Shown here: piece after piece, positions 51,003 to 61,612 of the stretch | Layout: every line of letters begins with the position of its first letter | How positions within the stretch are numbered: the first letter of the stretch is position 1 | DNA from: Piezodorus guildinii | Taxonomy: Eukaryota; Arthropoda; Insecta; Hemiptera; Pentatomidae | Length of the DNA: 64,000 nucleotides | Assembly: GCA_023052935.1 (NCBI GenBank) | Contig: CM041292.1 | Location: forward strand, 200,004,299 to 200,068,298 | Direction: 5' to 3' | The notes under the pieces: generated by a model | What the model was told of the DNA's origin: nothing | The model's input: only the letters and a program-made list of their open reading frames with translations | Database searches by the model: none | Position numbers and translations under genes: made by a program

Positions 51003-53109
51003 GTAAGTTTTTAAACAACATTTTTATATAATATAATTATTCCGTACATTTTCTTGTTATAAGCCTACCCAAAACATGTTAAAAGTATTACAAAATATAT
51101 TCAGCATATTTGATCATATTATTGAAATGATAAATTTTGATTTCAGCTGTAAATATTCACATCTCAATGTATTTCTTTAACATTGTTGATCAGTCTATTG
51201 TTTTTGTTTTTCTATGTTATCATTTAATACATATTCTAACAATTATTGAAAATTTAAGATAGGAGTGTCAAATATATAATATTAATAATTAAAACTGGCC
51301 CAATTTTTCAATTGTTATTTATTTATAAGAGTTGTTGGTGCTAAAATAAAGATTCTGTGCTTAAAACTAGATTACTTCGTTAAATTTATTACACATATTT
51401 TTGAAAAATAGATATAAACATGAACTCTTTACAATTACAAACGTTCAGTTATTTAGTTTTACTGCGTGGGAAAAATTGTTTTGAAACAAGCAGTTAACTC
51501 TTTGAGCTCTAAACATTGGTTTTGCTTATGCTTAGTTAATTGACATGTATAAATAATAGCATTTAATGGAACAAATTCAATTATATGTAATATTATTAAA
51601 ATTTAGTTTTTTATCCAGTATTTATCGGTGTCGTGTGCCTTATAAAAATTAAACTAGATTATATCAGTTTATAACTTAATAATATTTTCCCTTTTATATG
51701 AATTATTATTTTTTAATTCATGAAATCCCTATTTACATCAAAATTTTAGTTTTTATCATCATGATCTATGTGGTGACTTTAATGCTTGGTGCATGGGTTG
51801 AATTTTTGAACTGTTATTAATACAAGAGTTAAACTGTTGCATGTGACAGTACTGAAACAAAGTTTAATTGTGAAATAAAATGTGAGTAGAGATTGGTTAA
51901 AGTTTATTATTGAAATGTTTATAAAAGTAACTTAGCTTCTGTATGTTTAAATTAGAAGCAGTAGTAAAAGAGATATTTTAGTTTTTATTTATTAATAAAT
52001 CTTTATTTAATATTTTACATTTATTTAATGTTGAATAAAAGATGGACGCTTTAATGGTATATGTTTATCTGATTGAAATTAAAAGATTCCACTATAGTGG
52101 CAAAGCTTTGTCGGAACATTAATAATAATGTATTATTAGAATGAAACCATTGATATTAAAATAAAAATATCATTAAATAAAAGGAAATTCATAGCTTTCA
52201 TTTTAATATTCACTTTATTTGTATTTTTCTTGGTCAAGGACCTAGACTCTCATTAGTATAACATGCTAATTTATATAAAAGTAGAAATTTCATTAGAAAA
52301 CTGACAATGGTCGAGGTATGAACATTAATATTGCAGTATTAATATTAATAAGAATTTTCCGAAAAAATTAGACAACTAAGATTTCACATCTGATGATTTG
52401 CAGGTATTTATGTTAAATATTTGTTTAAAAGATTAGCGTTGTAATTTCATTTGACTAAAATTGGATTTATGAAAATTTATCTTAATTGAGACTTTTAAAT
52501 GTGTAATGTAAATTATTGTTATTTAGTAGTTTATATTATAATTACTATAAGTATAATTAATATATACTAATATATATATATATTATAATAATATATATAC
52601 TAATATATAATATATATTAATATATATAATATGAAGGCTGTTTTGGATGTGATAATTAGCGCTTTTTGAAAAAGGATCAAACAAATTGGATTTTTTGTAG
52701 GCAAAATGTGCCTCTTATAAGTACTTATTTGCTACAGCAGAAATGAGATTTTCATGTATTCTTTTTTAAATGTTTATACAACCGGTATTAATATTAAAAT
52801 TTGTAATGTTCTTTTGTCGAAAATATCAGATAGATGTGTTAAATGATGAATTTATCTAATGTTTTTTATTTTCTTATTAGAAATTTTATGTAGGATGAAT
52901 ATAGAAGAAGGTTTTGTTTTATGTCAGATATGTTTATTTTATATTTTTTAGCATAATATACTTCATTTAAGATAATACTTTCACTTTCTTTGTGGGGTAC
53001 CATCTTCTATTTCAAAGACTCTTAAAGAGTTGGTTGTCCCCTAAGTTACTGAGAAACAAGGCGTTATTCTTCTTCATGTTATTATTAATATAAACATTTA
53101 AAAGAGTAC
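51003..53109. other. No gene seen
   Basis: AT-rich DNA downstream of the CpG-richer island, including the AT palindrome cluster. No exon recognised. Confidence 0.5.
52555..52635. repeat. AT palindrome cluster
   Basis: Interleaved ATATTAATATAT and TATATACTAATATA blocks form a self-complementary AT tract. No gene is nearby. Confidence 0.6.
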
Positions 53110-53215
53110 ACATTGCCTTCCATTTCCCACTTAATCACTTTATTTCATAAGTTTTTCATATTTGTCGACGTTTCGGAGCCGTTTCCCCATTTTCAAGACT
53201 TATTTTTTTCATTAT
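53110..53215 (-). mobile_element. Degenerate PLE hammerhead end
   Basis: The minus strand reads CTTGAAAATGGGGAAACGG, then CTCCGAAACGTCGAC, like the ends around 20740. No coding sequence accompanies it. Confidence 0.4.
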
Positions 53216-53529
53216 ACAATTGCCACATCATATATCATTCCTCACTCCACTTCATAGAACTTTGCTACTTGTCCTTATTGGTGTTCATTGGCTCACTGTT
53301 ATTATTAATGAAAGAAAACAGAATATGAAAGTCTAGTATTAACGTTGGTTGAAGGTGAACTATTAAAATGTAAAAATTAAATTGTTTACTGTTTTCAACA
53401 ATTCTGATAATCTCATTGAAATCTTCTATGGCTATCTAGGTCACTAAGTAAGCAGCTTTAGCCTATGAAACATGATTATAAAAAAATCTATAAAAAAAAA
53501 CAACTCATGATAGTGGAAAGGTATGAATC

Positions 53530-53900
53530 ATTTTACAATAGCAAGAATGATAGGAAATTGGAGAGAAAAGCTGGGAAGCTACTGCTCTACCAACACAATT
53601 ACATGTTTCAAGAATCTGGATGTTAAGCAGGAAAGTTATTCATCAACGTTATAAACTGTAAATATGATTGGAAACTAAAGTATGAATGAGATGTTAACCC
53701 AGCTAATGGTGGATATAATCTTCAAGAGAAAGTGGTTATGGGTGGGCCATATCGCCGCTAGCAATAAAGACAGCTGGTACTCACCTGGACAGCACACAAA
53801 ACAAGAGGTTTTCCGACCAGAAAATAGGATAGGTAAGAGTAACATTTGGAGGAAGTACTTGAAGCTGAGTCATCAAGTCTCCTGAGGAATGGTGAATACT
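53530..53900 (+). pseudogene. Possible RTE-type LINE tail remnant
   Basis: A short frame reads FKRKWLWVGHIAASNKDSWY and NIWRKYLKL, weakly like the GHI/GHV-containing C-terminal tail of RTE-type proteins. There is no catalytic domain, and it is heavily decayed. Confidence 0.4.
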
Positions 53901-53904
53901 ATCA

Positions 53905-55345
53905 AGGGGAGAATCCAAAATGTGTCTCATCGATTTTGAAGAATCTTTTAAAGTCAAAACCAGACATTAAACCATTAGGCTCTCTAAAATATTAAGGCTG
54001 ACGCTCCCCATGAGTCGCGTAAAAAAAAAATCGGAAATTTTGTACGCAAAAAACCAATAATATCTCTGGTTCTAGGAAAGGTAGAAAAATTAGTTTAGTG
54101 TCAAAATTACCTAATAATAATTGAAAAAATAAGCCATTAAAATATTTAAGTTTTATGCTTGGTAATAACCTTAAAAATCTGGTGCGGGCAACACACGACT
54201 TTCACTTACCCCCGTATTTAGAATCGATTAAAGAATATTAAAATACAGTAAGAGATAAAAATGAGTGATACCATTAAAGAATTAATTTAATTAAATTTCT
54301 ATAGAAACATGCGTTTTATTAAAAAATCTATGATATTATTATCTAAAACAATTACTTAGTTTTATCGGCTTTTCATCACTCTCTATTAACTTTTACAAAT
54401 TCTTGTATATTAGATAATATTTTTTTTCTAAAATCTTCAGCTTTTAAACGGTATATTACAATATGTGTATTACTGTTCTTATGTTCAAAAACGAAAAATT
54501 GCATTAAAAAACTATTTTTTCAGTTTTCTCCTTTAGTTGCTTTTCAAATTTGCTCAACTTGCATATTTAGCTGTTATTTATCAATGCTAACTAGCTAATA
54601 TGGTTATTTTTTATAAAATATACAAAATTAAAGGTACTTAAGAAGAAGAAGATTTAAAATAACGGTATTTTAGCCCTGCCAGACTATTTTTATCAGAATA
54701 AAACCGACATGATATTAAAGCCCATTAAAGTTTTCATCGAAATAGCGAGTTTGATCAAAATCGTTGAAATCGGTTTCGAGAAAATCGAAAAAAGGTGAAA
54801 AATGCATGGTATAAAGTGGCTCTTCTGGTGAGCTCATTTTGATGAAAATGGTTTTGTAACGTCTCGGGCGTATAGTTGTCTGAAATATGAAATTTCAGTT
54901 TCATAGGACTTTTCGTGGAATTGGACATTGGACGAGTCTGTGTAGGCAGAATTTGGTGGTATCGGCATCGAACCTTCGGGTTCGCTAAGCCTATATTATT
55001 ATTATTATGAAAGTAAAAATATTAATAATTTTTTCAAGACAGTAGTACTTTTAATAAGGTGTCTTAAAAACTGTGCTCAGATTAAGATTCCATTTTAGGA
55101 GTGAGGAACACAGTTTTTTGGCACCACTTTTTGATTTTGACACCAAACTTATTTTTCTACCTTTCCTAGAACCTGAAATATTAAATAAAATGTGTTTTTT
55201 GCGTACAAAATTTCCAATTTTTTTTTACGCGACACATGGCTTTGACGTTGGCTTCTAATATTTTGGAGAGTCTAATGGTTTAATGTGTTGTTTTTCCAAT
55301 AAAAAAAATCATCAAAATCCGTGAGACAGATTTGGTATCCTCTCC
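53905..55345. mobile_element. Inverted-repeat element hosting a Helentron-like insertion
   Basis: About 220-bp arms (53905-54125 and 55120-55345) share CATTAAACCATTAG, GTCGCGTAAAAAAAAA and GGTTCTAGGAAAGGTAGAAA in inverted orientation. Most of the interior is the Helentron-like copy D. The class of the host element is unknown. Confidence 0.5.
54177..55017 (+). mobile_element. Helentron-like element, copy D (rearranged 3' end)
   Basis: The 5' end ATCTGGTGCGGGCAACACAC is intact. The body matches the other copies to about 54925, after which unrelated sequence with an ATT triplet run precedes a remnant GAAAGTAAAA. It sits between the arms of the inverted-repeat element 53905-55345. Confidence 0.55.
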
Positions 55346-55494
55346 TTGCAAGAGTCTACGAAATGTTAATTTTTATTCTGAAGTCTGGTGACTTCCTTTC
55401 CATAGTTTTGGTTATTTTGGTACTGAAATACGCCATTAGAAAGTATAAGCGAGTTGAGAAAGTTATTAATGCTGGCCTTAAATTTTTTTTTTTT

Positions 55495-55720
55495 TTTGAG
55501 CGAACTGATATTTTCAAACTCCTAAACTTGCTGCTTTCCCAATATCCTCTACTTGTGCGAAGTGCGGCAGACGATGGTAGGATACCTGAGACACTCAGAG
55601 CCACCTGATGTTAATCGCTCACTCAGTCACAGGCCGTTGCCTTCTGCCGTTCCCAACTGCCAGAGGAAACGAATTTCCAGGCCTCTTCCTCTTTGCCTTG
55701 GAGGCGGCGAGGTAATTTAT
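55495..55720 (+). other. Unassigned GC-richer open stretch
   Basis: The frame ending at 55608 reads LLSQYPLLVRSAADDGRIPE and an overlapping frame continues PLPSAVPNCQRKRISRPLPL. Composition is clearly GC-richer than the flanks. No splice sites or family were recognised. Confidence 0.2.
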
Positions 55721-55874
55721 TTCAACTGTAAAAGTTCCTCAGGCCTCTCCTATTGTTTCCCAGTGACAATGGAGCGTTTATTTAAATTGAACAATTATTT
55801 TTTATTGTGCAATGAACGGTTAGCCTTTGGTGAATTTTAACAGTTGTTAGCCTTTGGTGAAAATAGTATAGTTG

Positions 55875-56120
55875 TTTTAGTTTTTTTCATTTAACGTCAC
55901 TTTTATCCTTCTGTGGCCGATCGGACGAGGCTACAGTGGGAGTTCTAAATTTTTGCCTTTCCAGGTTTTATTAGAATAGAAATCTTTAACGAGTAATTAA
56001 CATCGCACAGGCTCGGGGCCACCATTTTACGTTCCCTCCGAAGGACAGCAAAACCAAGGATGTTTTACTCCCAGTAAAAAATCCTAGGGTCACTTGCTAT
56101 GCTAACAATTACACCAAAGG
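55875..56120 (-). mobile_element. SINE1 copy
   Basis: Minus-orientation copy with TTTAACGTCACTTTTATCC and AAGGATGTTTTACTCCC; most of the tRNA head is deleted. Confidence 0.55.
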
Positions 56121-56216
56121 CCCCGAAAATAGTTTTGTTTTGATTATTTTTCCGTATAGGTAGTTAGTTGCGCACACTACTTTCATTTACCTACTTTCTT
56201 AAAATCAATTTAAAAA

Positions 56217-57119
56217 ATCTGGTGCGAGAAACACACGACTTTCACTTACCTCCATTTTTAGAATCGATTAAAGAATTTCAAATTCAGTAAGAGATAAAAA
56301 TGTTTGAAACCATTAAAGATTTAATGAAATGAAATTTCTATAGAAACATGTGTTTTATTAAAAAATCTATTATATTATTATCTAAAATAATCACTTAGTT
56401 TTATCGGCTTTTCATCACTCTCTATTAACTTTTAAAAGTTTGAGTATAAGATAATATTTTTTCTTAAATCTTTAGCTTTCCTACGGCATATCATACATGT
56501 ATATTACTGTTCTTATGTTCAAAAACAAAAAAAATTCATTAAAAAAATATGTTTTCAGTTTTCTCCTCTAGTTGCTTTTCAAATTCGCTCAACTTGCATA
56601 TTTAGCTGTTTTTTTATCAGTGGTAACAAGATAATATAGTTATTTTTATAGAATCAACAAAATTAAAGGTACTTTAGAGAAAGAAAATTTAAAATATCGG
56701 CATTTAAGCCCTGTTAGACCATTTTAATCAGAATGAAACCTACATGACGTTTAAGCCTATTAAATTTTACTTCGATATAGCGAGTTTAATCAAAATTGTC
56801 GGAACCGTTTTCGAAAAAATCGAAAAAAGGTGCAAAATGCGTAGTATAAAGTGACTCTTCTGGTAAGCTCATATTTTATGAAAAAGGTTTTGTAACGTCT
56901 CGGGCGTATATTTGTCTTAAATATGAAATTTCAGTTTCATAGGACTTACCGTTTCCGCCCGGGAGTTTCCACACACGGACACACAGTCGTTTTTGCGGGA
57001 CGCGGGACTTGATTATTTGAACTCAGGGGACCCTAAAATCTTTATTTCCGTTCAAAACTAGAATTCAAAAATTTTGACGATCGCAATACTCTCCCGTACT
57101 ATATATTGTAAGTAAAAGT
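56217..57119 (+). mobile_element. Helentron-like element, copy E
   Basis: Both ends are present (ATCTGGTGCGAGAAACACAC and GTAAGTAAAAGT). A second, partial 5' end lies just upstream at 56166-56214, and a diverged body fragment lies downstream at about 57170-57545, suggesting tandem copies. Confidence 0.58.
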
Positions 57120-57169
57120 AAAACATAGAAATAAAGATAAAAGAGTCGAAAAAAGTTTCAGAAATCATT

Positions 57170-57545
57170 TTCATTTTCGTTGGAAACGTATGTTTTATAT
57201 TAAATAATATAACACTATAAAATTGTTATGTGCGATAACCACTCAAGTTTATTCTCTATTCATCACTTCACATTAACTTAAGTTACAGAAGTTAAAAAAA
57301 TGTCTCAAAGGTTTAGTTTTCCAACGGTATATTATACATCTATATTAGTATTCTTATTCTCGGGAAAAAAAAATACCTAAACATTTTATTCCTCTTTACT
57401 GCTTTAGTTGGTTATCATCCATATAGCGAGTTCAATCAAAACCGTTAGAGCCGTTTTTGAGAAAATCATAGAAAAAGGTGCATAAATCAATGTATAATGT
57501 GGCTCTTCTGGATGGCTGATTATGATGAAAAAGTTATACAATATC
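57170..57545 (+). mobile_element. Diverged Helentron-like body fragment
   Basis: Internal sequence shared with copies A-E is recognisable (CCAACGGTATATTATACATC; GTTAGAGCCGTTTTTGAGA) without either terminus. Confidence 0.45.
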
Positions 57546-57761
57546 CAAACCTTCTCTTTACGTTTTATCATAGTTTTTGAACTAAGAATTAAACTCTTAA
57601 TCCTTATTAATTAAAAATATAAATATGAAAAAAAAAGACAATTTAAAAAAAGTCCATTCACGATGTGAAGAAATATGAGTTCCATAAAAATCGTGTATAC
57701 ACTGTTTACTGCTAAAAAATATAGAAATATATTTTACAGACTGTGAGGTAGCTTGAAAAAA

Positions 57762-57838
57762 TAGTCATGACTCAAGTAAACGTGCATTAAAAAAAATCTT
57801 TATGACTCAAGTAAACGTGCATTAAAAAAAAATCGTCA
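57762..57838 (+). repeat. 39-bp tandem duplication
   Basis: ATGACTCAAGTAAACGTGCA followed by an A-run occurs twice in direct succession. Confidence 0.6.
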
Positions 57839-57995
57839 TTAAAAATATCGTTAAAGGAAACGAAAACGAAAACTTTCATTTTCCGTCGAACAGAAGTTAC
57901 AATTTGAAATTGTTATAGATGAGGAAGATGGTTGGGGGTGCGGTCATAAATTAAAAACACACAATTAAAAATAAGCGTTATTTTAATTATGTGCC

Positions 57996-58028
57996 GACGT
58001 TTCGGCCTACAATGTGGGCCTTCATCAG
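57996..58028 (-). ncRNA. Hammerhead-ribozyme-like core, left arm of PLE element
   Basis: The minus strand reads CTGATGA, GGCCC...GGCC stem II, GAAAC and GTC. It is the inverted partner of the core at 58985-59017, so both strands of this element encode one. Confidence 0.6.
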
Positions 58029-58984
58029 GGCTAAAAGAAACAAGATAACAACCAATGTAATTATAGACTTAATAATGCGTTAGGTATATAATAATAATAA
58101 TTATCGTCATTCGTTATTACCTTATCATCATTCATCATTTATCATCGTCATCCGTTATTACTTAAAATCTTTTAATCTTTACCTCGTCACTATTTCTTAC
58201 AATTTTATCAAATACTCATAAGTAATAACTCTAGTACTCTCAAGTAATAACTTTTGGCTATTTTTTAACAATCGAATCAGTAAACATAACTTAGCTTCTT
58301 GGAATTTTCCTAACGGACATTTTAGTTCTCATATTTTCCGTTCCACGCAATGAGCGTTTTTTAAACTGAGAAACATCACTTCTGTAGGCAAAGCTTTCAC
58401 GTTGTCACGTAAGTGTTTCTTTCTTATTGATAAGGGTCTTTTTTTCATCGCCCATTTCTTTCTCCCCCTTTCCATACTCATATCTTTCTCCGTTACATAT
58501 CCTGACATATAATTATTAGTTTAATATTACATTATTTTAAAATTTAAATTATTTTTTATTCATACTGTTTCTCTTTTGTAATGACTATATTTTTTATATA
58601 TTACCTATACTCTTAACTATGTTTTTAATATATTACCGTCATATATCAACTCAAAATTGTTAATATTTAAAATTTTAATTGTTCACATATTTTTCCTTTA
58701 TCATTTTTTTTCATTTACTTAGTCTCTATTTATATATTCTCATTACAATATTATCATCTCAATTATGTTTACTTCCATACTTTATAACTATCATCTTAAT
58801 TTTGTTTATTTCCATACTTTATAACTGTCACCTTATTTCCATACTTTATAATTGTCATCTTATTATCATTTCACATTTAATATTATTTATGTTCCCATAA
58901 TTTATTACTGTCATATTATTATTATATACCTAACGCATTATTAAGTCTATAATTACATTGGTTGTTATCTTGTTTCTTTTAGCC

Positions 58985-59017
58985 CTGATGAAGGCCCACA
59001 TTGTAGGCCGAAACGTC
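58985..59017 (+). ncRNA. Hammerhead-ribozyme-like core, right arm of PLE element
   Basis: CTGATGA, stem II GGCC/GGCC closed by a loop, GAAAC and the GTC cleavage triplet are intact. GCC before and GGC after the core pair as stem I, and TTTTA/TAAAA extend it after an internal loop. Stem III is minimal, as described for PLE hammerheads. Confidence 0.62.
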
Positions 59018-59214
59018 GGCACATAATTAAAATAACGCTTATTTTTAATTGTGTGTTTTTAATTTATGACCGCACCCCCAACCATCTTCCTCATCTAATT
59101 TCTCTACGGTCAACAAAACTCCATCATTATGAAATTGTTATAGTTCCTTGAAAAGTAATTGACTTTTTTTTCTCTATCTTATCTGTAATTCAGTTGTTAA
59201 ATTAAAACAGTTAC

Positions 59215-59440
59215 AATCGCCGCCATTTTGAAACTAATCGGCTGTTATCAACGTCAAGGTGTAAGAATCATCGTCGGATACAATGTTATTTTTATGTCAA
59301 ATTTCGAAAAAATCGGTCCAGCAGTTTTGGGGAAAAGTCGCGGATGGCGGGCAGGCGGATTTTTGTTCTATTCTATATTTGGACTCGACGTATCTCGAAA
59401 CGATAAACCTCAAAATTTTAGGGGGAGAGGGGAACATATT
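59215..59440 (+). repeat. Repeat shared with 4685-4905
   Basis: Second copy of the CCGCCATTTTGAAACTAATC repeat, richer in GC (GTCGCGGATGGCGGGCAGGC). Two overlapping short open frames here are repeat-derived. Confidence 0.4.
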
Positions 59441-59504
59441 TTTAATTTTTTTTTTCATAGTGGATATAATTAGTTGTATCTATATCGGTACGTATCTGCA
59501 CTCT

Positions 59505-59590
59505 GGGGAGCCCGTGGTTAGGTGGTTACCGCGCTAGCCTGCCACGCTGAAGTTGTGAGTTCGAATCCCAGTCCCAGGAGGACTTTTTTC
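59505..59590 (+). mobile_element. tRNA-Gly-like SINE head
   Basis: GTGGTTAGGTGGTTACCGCG supplies a box A and GAGTTCGAATCCC a box B. CCTGCCACGC matches the anticodon arm of tRNA-Gly(GCC). The acceptor stem pairs imperfectly and an A-rich stretch follows, so this is read as a SINE rather than a working tRNA gene. Confidence 0.5.
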
Positions 59591-59774
59591 AAGCATACAA
59601 ATAAATGGGGATTCACTCACCATTGCATTATTATACTATAGTCATTGTAATTTAATTAATCGATTTTTTTTATACATCTATTTATTTAATGTTTTAAGTA
59701 TTGAAATCCTCTAGCTAAATAGTTCATAAAATAATGTATTTAATCTGTTTGTAAATGTATTTCTTTTGTACCGT

Positions 59775-59890
59775 TTTAGCCCTGATGATGACCCATAATG
59801 AGGGTCGAAACGTTGGCAGAAAATTAATAGTTGAGACTACTTAGTTTTTTCATTCACTAACCGCCACCCGGACTAATTCCTTCCAGTTAA
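59775..59890 (+). mobile_element. PLE terminal fragment
   Basis: This segment from the hammerhead-like core to CTAATTCCTTCCAG matches the first 150 bp of the window and, inverted, intron 11 of Nmdar1. It is a dispersed end without coding sequence. Confidence 0.5.
59782..59814 (+). ncRNA. Hammerhead-ribozyme-like core (PLE type)
   Basis: CTGATGA, stem II GACCC/GGGTC, GAAAC and a GTT triplet are present; GCC/GGC flanks can form stem I. It is followed by an element end through about 59887 shared with 1-173 and, inverted, with 39124-39190. Confidence 0.58.
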
Positions 59891-60590
59891 TTTTTTTTTT
59901 TTTGGTTGTATTATTGAAAAAAAAATCAAAATACGTCTAGAAGAAAACATATTTTGGAATAATATCTAAATGATAATTCAAGTTTGAACAATGCCTCTTT
60001 AATAAAAAGAAGATGGAATGAATTTATAATAAACAAAACATTAATGACTGAAGCCTTCATGAGCGAACCATTCAACCCACTTCCCGGAAATGCTTAGTGT
60101 AGGACCTGCTCAGTGAGTCATTCTCCTCCAAGCCAAAGCACCCGCAGCGTATTCTCAATGTCCGATATCATCTACTCTCTGCTCTTTCACGATGAGTTCT
60201 TAAAAAAACAAAAACAAAAAAAACTTTTTTTCATGCATTAGTGGAAAATAATATTCGGTCTGGCAGGATATATCCTTCGGGATTATGCGAGAGGACTTAA
60301 TTGTTATCAGATTAAGAAAAATGTTTTGTCCAGTAAACAACAAAACGAACGAAAAAAAAAAAAGATGTAGGTGTGAACGAGGTTCGGGTTGGTAAAGGTA
60401 AATTGTTTATGAGAGCTGGTGGGAGCTGGGCGTGTGAAAGCTAGGCTCAGAAGGTCATCTTGTTGGCATCTCGGTTCGTCTGATTTTTCTCACAGGCTCT
60501 AAAGTAGGTTTAGATCATTTGCTATTGGCAGCATAAGTTTAATTTAAAAAATATATATATATTTATCGATATTTACAACTGTATAATAAA
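59891..60590. other. No gene seen
   Basis: Mixed-composition sequence with a GC-richer patch at about 60060-60200 and 60370-60480. No open frame or repeat family was recognised apart from the mariner-flanking repeat beginning near 60520. Confidence 0.4.
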
Positions 60591-60593
60591 ATA

Positions 60594-61334
60594 TTGGGTT
60601 GTGTCACATGAAATGTCCGTTTTCAAGGTAAAGGATTTTTATTAAAAATACGATATGAAAACAAGATAATTTTATTCGAAGTATTTACCTTCTTTTTCTA
60701 CATATTATTCCTAACGTGACAATAACTTTTTTATCCTGGAACTGAAAAACTCTGAGCTTTGAATCTGAAAACGCACTTTTCACTTGATCATCATTTTCAA
60801 AAAGTTTTCCTTTGACGACGTTGTCTAAATTCCTGAACAGGTGGTAATCTGTTGGAGACAAGTCGGGAGAATATGGTGGGTGCGGAAGAACTTCGTAGCC
60901 CAGTTCTTTCAATTTTAGCACGGTATGTTTGGAAACATGCCGCTCAGTGGGTCATGAGGTACCCATGTCTCGAGCTTTTATACTTTCCCATTACACTTTA
61001 AATGTCTGGAAATGATAGATGCACTTGCATTTAGTTGTGCTGAGAGTCCTTTAACTATTTGGTTGTGGTTTCCTTCTACTGTATGTTTGAGGACATCGTT
61101 GTCTATTACGGACGGAGGTCTTCCTCGGGGCAAGATTTCCAAGTCGGTATCCTCAGCTGAAAACTTAGCAAACCAACGGCGAATGGGATGCTAATGTTTA
61201 TAATACAAAGGTAGGGGATTAGTAACTGTTTACTTTAAATATGTAAACATTCAGAAGAAAACAACAGAGACCTGCAAAATCCTTTATGTATTTCAGAAAC
61301 TATAAAAACGGACATTTCATGTGAAACAACCCAG
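60594..61334 (-). pseudogene. Mariner family A, internally deleted copy 3
   Basis: Both TIRs are present (TTGGGTTGTGTCACATGAAA at 60594; TTTCATGTGAAACAACCCA at the right), after TA at 60592-60593. Coding remnants LPHPPYSPDLSPTDYHLFRN and DNDVLKHTVEGN-type sequence flank a deletion at about 60939. The N-terminal start is also lost near 61190. This is a MITE-like derivative. Confidence 0.75.
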
Positions 61335-61374
61335 TGAATGTGATACAAGATTATACTGTCATAATTCACATATA

Positions 61375-61612
61375 GAGATTTTAATGACAAAGTCTCTGCA
61401 GCATCTCGGACTTATAGTTGTTTTAAAATTGAAATTCCATTTTTATAGTACTCTTAGTTTACTTGCTGGAGTTACCACACACAGACTTTTTTTGCGGGAC
61501 TTGGTCATATGGACTCGAGGACCCTAAAACGTGTATTTCCGTTGGAAATTGGAATTCGAAAATTTTCACGATTGCAATACTTTCCCTTACTATATATATA
61601 GTAAGTGAAAGT
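61375..61612 (+). mobile_element. Helentron-like 3' fragment
   Basis: The last 240 bp of the family are present, ending ...TATATAGTAAGTGAAAGT. The 5' part is missing. It directly follows the repeat that surrounds the mariner at 60594. Confidence 0.55.

Larger units (their letters stand above)
57919..59129. mobile_element. Short PLE-derived element with inverted arms and 14-bp TSD
   Basis: Arms of about 180 bp (57916-58098 and 58915-59097) are near-perfect inverted copies, each carrying a hammerhead-like core. The unit is flanked by TGAAATTGTTATAG at 57905-57918 and 59130-59143, a 14-bp direct repeat expected for target-site duplication. The spacer is AT-rich with short internal repeats and no reverse transcriptase, so the element is non-autonomous. 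Confidence 0.7.

Noticed and set aside
59518..59575. Functional tRNA-Gly gene
   Set aside because: The acceptor stem pairs imperfectly and variable-region sequence is diverged; it is better explained as a SINE head.
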